Source: Rhyacophila brunnea (lineage: Eukaryota; Arthropoda; Insecta; Trichoptera; Rhyacophilidae). Taken from it: 64,000 nucleotides of DNA. Shown here piece after piece: positions 57,235-64,000 of the stretch. The stretch is taken from assembly GCA_022495005.1 (NCBI GenBank), contig JAGYXB010001403.1, positions 62,001-126,000 on the forward strand. Reading direction: 5' to 3'. The notes under the pieces are model-generated. The model saw only the letters and a list, made by a program, of their open reading frames with translations, was not told the origin of the DNA and ran no database searches. Within the stretch, counting starts at the first letter, position 1. The number at the start of each line of letters is the position of its first letter. The position numbers and the translations under genes were made by a program.

Positions 57235-57720
57235 ACACCACAACCCTTGACGGTTGGTCATCTTCAAAAACTTCCTCCAGTCTGGACAATCCAGCACCGA
57301 CACTGAGCTTTATCTGAGAATTTTTAAATCTCCCGTGGCGCAGTCTAGCTATCTCATTTTCAGCCGACAAAGTCTTCTATTGCCCTTACATGGCCCATCT
57401 TACTAGTATATCCAATCCAGCGCACTCGCTGAATTTTAATATACCACGTGATCTTTTCGTCCCTATAAAGTGTGTAGGCAGCTCCTCAGTATACCTTAAC
57501 CTCAAAATGCCACTTTCTTGAACAGCCCCAAAGATTCTTCTCAAAGATATCCATATTTTTCTCAACCTGAGTGCCCATTATTCTGATCCGTATGTAAATA
57601 CTGGGCGCAGGAGTGTTTTATATACGGTTGATTTGATTTTCCTTGGGAGTGCCTTGTTCTTCAGTCGCCTTTGGAGACCAATATAGCATATTCTGTTGGC
57701 GAGGTAACACGGCGAATTTT
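57235..57720 (-). pseudogene. Non-LTR reverse transcriptase carboxyl fragment
   Basis: On the minus strand a frame from about 57710 reads NRICYIGLQRRLKNKAL, IKSTVYKTLLRPVFTYGSE and, after an in-frame TAA, WALRLRK, IFGAVQESGILRLRY. The YKTLLRPVxTYGSExW signature is the usual thumb-region motif of endonuclease-reverse transcriptase elements. Further down the frame breaks repeatedly (57235-57430). The catalytic centre is not included. It is a 5'-truncated, decayed insertion of a family different from the LINE at 27.6 kb. Confidence 0.85.
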
Positions 57721-57954
57721 TTCGTCGCTTGTATTATCAGTGTTTGTGACAAGGGACAAGCATCTTCGCCAATGATAATGCTGTTATTATCATTAATTTG
57801 TTGCGTTGTAGACGACTGGCATGTATTTTGTTTTACTTTACTTTACTACGGAGTCCCATGTTTGCAGCAGCTGACTTCACGGAAATAAATGCCTGTTTGA
57901 GTGCTTTTGGGGACCTATTCAACATTATTATTTACTAATTAATTAATATTTTTA

Positions 57955-58279
57955 ATATTTTTACCACGTTTTTCTTAGCTTGTATTCTTGTTTGTCCGGT
58001 GGTTGTTTATCCAGTACAAATCTTGCAATCGATTTTTAACTAACTTCCCGACTAGCTAGACATTTGAAACTTTTAGAATATATCAGAACACGATGCCAAT
58101 GCATTCTTTTAAGCCTCTTAAGCCTCGTTTAGCCATCTTTAAGTAGAATTGAATTTATTTTCAGTTAATTCTGTTTTGTATGAAAAGTTATTTCGGAAGA
58201 AATTCGTAATCCAATCCACTATTATTGGTTGCTAAGGGGGTAATCCTTGCAACAAAATTATTAATATATACCTACGTAC
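57955..58279 (+). repeat. MITE interior fragment, left part
   Basis: It is collinear with 21070-21385 in the element at 20805-21611, sharing TCTTGCAATCGAT and CTTCCCGACTAGCTAGACAT. The matching right part resumes at 59029 after the inserted hAT MITE. The terminal CAATACC blocks of the family are missing. Confidence 0.75.
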
Positions 58280-59028
58280 TAGGGATTCCAATCCCGGGAT
58301 CCCGAGCTATTTTCGATACCTATGAATCCCGGGATTGGTAAACATAATCCCGGGATTTCGGGATTGATTTTTGTCTTGATTGATTGATTGATTAATTTTT
58401 ATGGAAAATAAAATAAAAGCGAAATATAACAGAAAAAATACTTTTGATAAAAAATAACAACATTAGAAATAAACTGAGTTTGAATGAAGTTTGATTTATA
58501 CCCATGTGTAGGTTGCCGATTCATTTTATTTTTTCACATAAATTATTAAAAATGGAAAGATTGGAAAAAAAACAATGCTTTGCACTTTTAACAAAGTAAT
58601 TCCACCATGATATCATACGTTTTACAGCAGTTTCATATTTGGCTGACTAATTAGATTTATGAAGCGGAAAGGCCATAAGTACGCCATGATTATTTCCTTT
58701 ACTATTTTAAATCTCGCTAATCCATTCATTAAGTCTTTACTATCAGAAACAGCAATCTCCTATTAAATTTACATTATTATTTATATTACGATATTATTTA
58801 CTCCATTAAACTTGTGTATTTCCAAGATTGAACGTAAACAATAAATGTCTTAAATAGTATAAATTATACTAGATTTATTTTTGACCGATTTTATCAATGT
58901 TATTTGTAAATATAAAAATTTTATATTTACAATTGAAAAAATGCCAATCCCGGGACCAGTCCCGGGATCCCGGGATTGTCAAATTGAAATCCCGGGATCA
59001 GAATTTTGGCTCGGGATTGGATTCCCTA
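58280..59028. mobile_element. hAT MITE, TAGGGATTCCAATCCCGGG family, copy 2
   Basis: It has the same ends as 16357-17119 and a perfect 8-bp TSD, CTACGTAC (58272-58279 and 59029-59036). It is 749 bp and inserted into another MITE fragment. The unoccupied version of that site is visible at about 21385-21400. Confidence 0.93.
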
Positions 59029-59160
59029 CTACGTACGTTACTATGGAAATCAAAATGACATTTCAGTATTCTATATTTGTTTGTTTGTTGCAAAATAGCA
59101 AAAAAAATGATTTGTTAACAATTGCCTTATTTGTCCTAAATTATTAATACATAGAGTTGT
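59029..59160 (+). repeat. MITE interior fragment, right part
   Basis: It continues the match to 21395-21425 (TTACTATGGAAATCAAAATG, then ACATTTCAGTATT) after the hAT insertion, then diverges. Confidence 0.65.
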
Positions 59161-59298
59161 CAAGTTTATATTTACTAAATAGCAAACAGCACACACAGTT
59201 TTAACATAATATAGCTATTTCGAGTCAAAAGTCTAAAACCAGCTGACTCCTATCACATTAAATAATACTGATTCCTATGAAAACTCTATGGTATAGCC

Positions 59299-60265
59299 CA
59301 GGGGTGGGCAAACTGCGGCCCGCCGGGTATTTTTTTGAGGCCCGCCATCATTAATTGTACTTCTGATTACGAATAACTTTTTTATAATTTTTTAAAAAAT
59401 ATTGACAACAGATTAAAATTTGAAGAATTTGTTGTTTCGTGAATGTATTATCTCTGTGCGTCTTCCTTACGTCTCGTCTCACACTATGTAACCACTATTT
59501 TCTATGTTGAACATCGTGACACATTTAAATACTTTTAACTCCGCGTTGCAAGGAAAAAAAATATATGCCTATGATATGGTAAAAATTTTGAATCGATTTC
59601 AATTAAAACTCTAGTTATTCCTTCGACAAATATCAAATAACAACGTCGACCACTTTCCAACTTTGAAGTTGCTGAATAGGTATATCAGAATATAAATTTG
59701 AAGAATATGGTAAAATTTTTCACAAAGATTTGGTGACTTCCGAAAAATTGAGACAAGTTTAGCAATAGTACGCGATCCATTTTCAATAGATATTGATAGT
59801 GTACCGACAGAGCTATAACTTGATATTATTGATCTGCAGTGTGACACCGATTTAAGAGAATTGCATCGTCGTGAAGAAATCTCCAAATTTTTCAATGCCC
59901 TTAATTCAGATAAATTCGACCAACTTAAAGATTATGCAAGAAAAATGTTCATTATTTTTGGATCAACCTATATATGTGAACAAAAGTTTTCGATCATGAA
60001 CCTCAATAAAAATTCTTTACGATCAAATATCTCCGATGCCCATTTACAAGCAGTTGTGAGAATATCAACTACAAAATTAACACCTGAATTTAAAAAAATG
60101 TTAAAAAATGTACAACAGTTTCATTCTTCTCATAATTTTTTTTGTAATGTTTATTTTTCGTGATAATAAGTAGTGTATATCTAAAAACGGTATTTTACTT
60201 GCGGCCCGCCGCTCATTTTGAATTCTTGAATTTGGCCCTCCATCCAAAAAGTTTGCCCCCCCCTG
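59299..60265 (+). mobile_element. Deleted hAT transposon, GTF2IRD2-like, copy 2, with intact ends
   Basis: The ends CAGGGGTGGGCAAACT and AAGTTTGCCCCCCCCTG are inverted repeats, with a perfect 8-bp TSD, GTATAGCC (59291-59298 and 60266-60273). CGGCCCGCC blocks follow inside both ends. At 967 bp it keeps more of the transposase than 46618-47369 but is still internally deleted. Confidence 0.95.
59600..60163 (+). pseudogene. hAT transposase carboxyl part (GTF2IRD2-type), decayed
   Basis: A degenerate plus-strand reading at 59600-59750 retains a VDHFPTL block and FGDFRKIETS. The clean frame 59861-60163 carries ISKFFNALNSDKFDQ, LKDYARKM, FGSTYICEQKFSIMN and SDAHLQAVVRI, the hAT dimerisation domain. 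It extends further than copy 1, through LTPEFKKML. An in-frame TAA near 59816 separates the two parts, and other stops lie upstream. No catalytic core remains. Confidence 0.88.
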
Positions 60266-60273
60266 GTATAGCC

Positions 60274-60828
60274 GATAGCGTGTGTGCTTTATCATTTTAT
60301 CGCAGTTTCGCGAACGGACGCGTTATCGAATTAGATGCAGGCAACGATTTACTGCTTGCTCCATTCCCTCCAACAGATGAAACATGGCGATTGGCAAACT
60401 GCCTGAGGCTAAAAATAATTTTCACACGTGGCTTCTATTACTTTACAAAGATAATAATACACCAGATCTAAGTACTTCATCGACATATTATGTTTACGAC
60501 TAACTTTATCAGGATATTTTTACATTTAGATGAATAAACCACACTCACCTTCATTTGTACCTAGGTACCTATTTTAAAAGTCAATTAACTGGTGGATGAC
60601 AATGCCCACTATAGTCAGGCTGCGTCACTGAATTGCGAGTTGCAATATAGTAGTGCTAATTATTGATTATCTTTGAATGTAATGCGGTATATAATAGTAC
60701 ATTTTTCGATCAAATTAATTAACTTATTAAGTAGGTACTGTATATTTAGAAAATTAATGCCTACTATTGATCGAAGGTACCTACTTGATGGAATTTGAAT
60801 TTAAATACTAATTAATTGAAGTTGTATA
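60274..60828. other. No gene recognised
   Basis: Nothing is supported beyond AT-rich sequence. Confidence 0.35.
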
Positions 60829-60950
60829 CTGTTCCATTTGGGTCGTATTTGCGACCCTGGTTTCATCTTTCAGCATCTTCAGGCACTATGGGCACTCACT
60901 AATAGTAAATCCACACTGACAACGAATACATTGCATTCTCGTAACTACAA
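60829..60950 (-). repeat. Hairpin-bearing repeat, copy 3
   Basis: A reversed copy of the CTGAAGATG...GAAAC repeat. It shares the following ~60 bp, including ACTGACAACGAA, with 62483-62600, so both belong to one longer element. Confidence 0.55.
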
Positions 60951-60959
60951 ATTAGTTCA

Positions 60960-61320
60960 CAGATTCGTACTGCGGTCTGCCTGGTGGATAAAGACCTTCT
61001 CTAGCTTCTTCCATTCCTCTCGGTTCATAGTTCTTCGATGCCGCGTACAACCGCCAAACTTTATGAGTTCATCGATCCAGGGAGTTTTTTTAGTGCCCAT
61101 CGTGACCTACTGGATTACTGAATTTTCACAATTTCCATTGCAATTTCATCAGCTTGGCTATCTCGTCGCATACTTTTTTCTGCCTCCCTTCTTCATTGTT
61201 TTTTTGTGGTCTTTCCGCGTTATGCCTAACATGCATCTTTCCATGCCACATTGCTCTACTAGGTTTTGGCTTTCCCTCACATTAATGGTCCATGATTCAA
61301 ATACACTATCCTTGCTCTCC
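60960..61320 (-). pseudogene. Non-LTR reverse transcriptase carboxyl fragment, decayed
   Basis: The minus strand reads VEQCGMERCMLGITRKDH near 61270-61200, the AMERxMLGxxxxD motif that follows the palm in many insect elements. Beyond several frameshifts, IDELIKFGG and MNREEWKKLEKVFIHQ at about 61090-60980 resemble the family's Trp-containing tail. Different registers and stops show long decay. It adjoins a CATGG element fragment at 61318. Confidence 0.6.
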
Positions 61321-61386
61321 CTCTCTAGCCTTGAGCCCGCGCCTTAAGGCTAGAGCTCTATCAGCCCGCCTCTTGTGGCGGCCATG
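61318..61386 (+). mobile_element. Right-end fragment of a CATGG-family element
   Basis: AAGGCTAGAGCTCTATCAGC followed by CTTGTGGCGGCCATG matches the right end of 7980-8717 and 32882-33264. The left end is absent. Confidence 0.65.
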
Positions 61387-62187
61387 GTTGTATGTTCAAT
61401 AAAATGCTACACTATTGAAACTTGTGAAATTTAAATAAAAATTAGTTCTTTTCAGCTGTGTATTTGTTATTACTTCTTTTTACTATGATATGTGTTAACT
61501 TTATATCTCGTAACCGTGTCATTTTAGCAGAGATCAACAGAAAAAAAAACATATTTTCTCGTTAGCGGAAAACTTCGGGCCGAGCGTCGTAGAGTGGCAC
61601 GTAGCGAGAAAATATGAAATAAACTATGCGAAATTGTTTCATTAGGTTTTTGGCTTTGTATTATCTTTTCCGCGCGCTGAAAACACGACCCAGAGCGATA
61701 TAATTTATTATTGTTTTGGCCATTAGCAAAAACACAGAAAGTCCATTTCGTTACGGATGTCCCTTGGTTGTACTTGACAGCTTTCGTATTTGAATATTAA
61801 ACATATTTTATTTGAGCTTTGTTTCCCATTGGTGTCACTAGCTTTGCTTATAAACACGGATGTAATGTGAATAAACGAAGTAAATAATTTGAAGATACCT
61901 GCGAGGGTAATATGCCTATGTCCATTTGAGAAAACAAACATATTACTCAGGCTCGTGCTTAACCATGTTTTAACTCTAAATACGTTAGTTAAACCGCGTT
62001 TACATACTAACTGATACTCGTATGGTAAAACAACTAGCGATTACAACGATTGTTCAATCTTTTCAAGAGATCGAGTTTTTACTTGGTAATAAATTCATGA
62101 TAATTGATCAAATGTCGTTATTAATAATTAAATTAGCTTTACTTTACGGTATTCCATTTTATAAAATTATAGTAAACACACGATTGC
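61387..62187. other. No gene; small inverted repeat at 61547-61620
   Basis: CATATTTTCTCG and CGAGAAAATATG form a 12-bp inverted pair around a GC-richer loop. No gene or element ends are supported. Confidence 0.35.
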
Positions 62188-62392
62188 TGCGCGGTTTATG
62201 CGTCGGCCTATATCGTCATGGGTTCCAGGTTCAAATCATGTGTCTGATAAATACACATATTGTTTTTCAATTTGTGTTTGAGTCAGGGTATGGACCTAAT
62301 AGGTTGAGCAAGTGGCTGACATCTGTTAATACAAACTTCCACTCTGCGGATGCCCATATTATCTCATTCGGATCGGACATGGTTGAAAGAAA
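62188..62392 (+). mobile_element. tRNA-derived SINE, family 1, plus-strand copy
   Basis: The B-box region CAGGTTCAAATC is at about 62226-62238 and a decayed A box lies before it. The body through TAGGTTGAGCAAGTGGCTGA matches the reversed copies at 140 and 24117. Confidence 0.7.
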
Positions 62393-62482
62393 TAGTATTT
62401 TTTTAAGGTTGGTTTATTTATTGGCCGATAGCTATTTCGGTTGAAATACCACAACAAAATATTTCAAATGGATTCAAACTCT

Positions 62483-62600
62483 GTACTGTTCCATTAAAGT
62501 CGTTTTTTGCGACCTGGGTTTCGCCTTTCGGCATCTTCAGGCGTCGTGTACACTCACCAAAGATAAACACATACTGACAACGAACACTCTTAACTCTAGC
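62483..62600 (-). repeat. Hairpin-bearing repeat, copy 4
   Basis: The best-preserved copy. On the minus strand it reads CCTGAAGATGCCGAAAGGCG then AAACCCAGGTCGC. The GCC/GGC stem closes a GAAA loop. Confidence 0.6.
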
Positions 62601-63064
62601 TTATATAATAAAATTGATCAGTCGATAGTATTAAAATATTTCTATTCAAATATTTCACTCAAGATAAACCAAGAAACTATAATTATTAATTAATAATATC
62701 CTATTATTAAGTAATTTACTATGTACCTAGCCACGACCTAGACCTAGCGGATGATATCTATGTGTTTTCGGTTCTACTATGCGGAATAAAAGCTTCAATA
62801 CTCACAGAATCAGCACTTAAAGCCTTCGAAATTTGTAAGTTGTATTTTATAGCATTCATGGTTATCTTTCTTTCTTCATTTTGTGCTATATCCCTTATCG
62901 GACATTTGCGATGATTTTGGCTATGCCTTGATTGTAGCTGCCCTAAATAAAACCAGGACGTTCTTATCCTAGCAGATCTTCACATACCGGAAATTTTCCC
63001 TTGAATGATAACATGCAAAAGTTGACATCTCTCATGACGCTACGTCCTGTGGGACTGTCCTCTT
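62601..63064. other. No gene recognised
   Basis: Nothing is supported here. Confidence 0.3.
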
Positions 63065-63262
63065 ATGGGCCCCGAACGAGCGGAGTTGTTTGCCCGGGTC
63101 CGACCCCATTCGGGCCCAATAGGACACGCGGACATGGTGGCAACCGAGGCCAATTTTGCGGCCTTTACTAAATTCGCCAGAGCGTACGGGGGGCGGGACA
63201 CTCTCGACTCCCCTTGCGACTCTTCAAATTCAAGTCACTCTGATAGTGGCCATATAAATTAA
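63065..63262 (+). CDS. 65-codon GC-rich open frame (hypothetical)
   Basis: The frame reads MGPERAELFARVRPHSGP, then an alanine-rich EANFAAFTKFARAYGG, and ends in a serine-rich SSNSSHSDSG segment. Its composition differs sharply from the AT-rich flanks and looks protein-like. No family is recognised. A block near its start, CATCTCTCATGACGCT at 63030, recurs at 63932 beyond the MITE, so it may be part of a longer repeat or retroelement tail. Confidence 0.3.
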   Translation: MGPERAELFARVRPHSGPIGHADMVATEANFAAFTKFARAYGGRDTLDSPCDSSNSSHSDSGHIN

Positions 63263-63363
63263 CATCATGCATTCGCACTTCGGTGCAAGGTTGCATCACG
63301 AGTCCCGTGTGGCTCTGCTCGGGACAAAATGAGGGCTTAAATTCTTTGATCTGGCACACGTAA

Positions 63364-63854
63364 GGCATAAAGCCCATTGACGCAGCGAGTGGGGCGCTTG
63401 CGCAAAATTTCTACAAGTGGCGCGTAAATCATCGGAAATACAACGTAATCAAATACGCCAGCGCACACTGGATTTGACGACGCCTTGTGCCCGCCTGCCC
63501 TATGAGTCACCGTTTTTCGCTTCTCAACGATACGAATTAATGAAAATACAACGTAGTCCATTCATTGAACAAAGCAAGCAAAATCACGCTCCTCGAAGCG
63601 TCGTCGATAAGACGGGCGAGAAGCCATTATATAAGAACAGTGTATTCTTTGTTTAGTTATTGCGTGTCCGATTTTAATTACAAGCCCCGAGAAATAATAT
63701 AATATTTTTATTGCTTTGTTATGAAAGACGCTGTAATAATAATTATTTTGTGCTTCTTGGGCTCCTTATTACATAGGTGAAGGGTAATGCGCGGGTGGGA
63801 GGGGGCCTACTCAGTAGTGAGCGCGTCGAGCGCTTTTTTGGTGGGCTTTATGCC
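63364..63854. mobile_element. PIF/Harbinger-like MITE, TAA TSD
   Basis: The ends GGCATAAAGCCCA and TGGGCTTTATGCC are inverted and flanked by TAA (63361-63363 and 63855-63857). The interior is collinear with 25918-26472 although the outermost ~15-20 bp are unrelated to that copy's ends. Confidence 0.85.
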
Positions 63855-63857
63855 TAA

Positions 63858-64000
63858 GGGTTATGTTAGCCGGCCGCGTATGACGTGGCTGCATATACAT
63901 AACGGGAGCGGAGGTGGGAGTTTTACACACCATCTCTCATGACGCTGCGTGATGTGGCCAAAGTATCCTAACTTATTTGATTTCAATTCAAGGTTAGATT
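63858..64000. other. Window end, no gene
   Basis: CATCTCTCATGACGCTGCG at 63932 repeats a block at 63030. No other feature is seen. Confidence 0.3.

Noticed and set aside
5993..62392. tRNA-like sequences with A and B boxes
   Set aside because: All lie at the heads of repeated SINE bodies and have damaged cloverleafs; none looks like a functional tRNA gene.
1..64000. CRISPR array, rRNA, prophage or bacterial operon
   Set aside because: No regularly spaced identical repeats with unique spacers, no rRNA-like sequence and no runs of adjacent coding genes exist.

Overview
This is AT-rich eukaryotic DNA, almost certainly arthropod and probably insect. The clues are tRNA-derived SINEs, a Jockey/CR1-like LINE, hAT transposase remnants of the GTF2IRD2 and ZBED5 types, and many short inverted-repeat transposons. 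A hemipteran such as an aphid is a guess from overall texture only; the sequence does not settle it. There are no bacterial-style genes, no rRNA, no CRISPR array and no convincing stand-alone tRNA gene.

The window is a mosaic of transposons with little or no host coding sequence. Many elements can be delimited to the base because both the terminal inverted repeats (TIRs) and the target-site duplications (TSDs) are visible. These include hAT-type elements with 8-bp TSDs at 16357-17119, 17542-18213, 18996-19183, 20805-21611, 23424-25101, 35437-36011, 46618-47369, 48072-48574, 58280-59028 and 59299-60265. A family with CATGG...CCATG ends also makes 8-bp TSDs (7980-8717, 27410-29939, 32882-33264, 34397-34965). 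Three further elements have 3-bp TTA/TAA TSDs (25179-25541, 25918-26472, 63364-63854).

By region: 1-11 kb holds SINEs, MITEs and a LINE 3' fragment. 11.4-14.6 kb holds a DNA transposon with a broken transposase-like gene, an abutting MITE and a long hairpin. 16-26 kb is a run of hAT and TWA-type elements. 27.4-29.9 kb is a LINE inserted into a MITE. 32-36 kb has mariner remnants, two MITEs and a SINE. 37.0-43.1 kb is a young, structurally complete LTR retrotransposon with no gag-pol. 43.5-50.3 kb and 57-64 kb hold hAT remnants, non-LTR retrotransposon tails and more MITEs.

The best host signal is a 45-bp candidate micro-exon at 36896-36940. It has a branch point, polypyrimidine tract and AG acceptor, and the LTR element landed 24 bp beyond its donor. 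If it is real, much of the window is probably intron of a large plus-strand gene. Weaker exon candidates lie at 9201-9308, 19842-20036, 51940-51982 and 53164-53330.

The most unusual object is the LTR element. Its roughly 4.4-kb interior is GC-richer than the flanks, lacks protein domains, is built from degenerate internal repeats, and carries four evenly phased CCGCCATNTTG motifs just after the primer-binding site.
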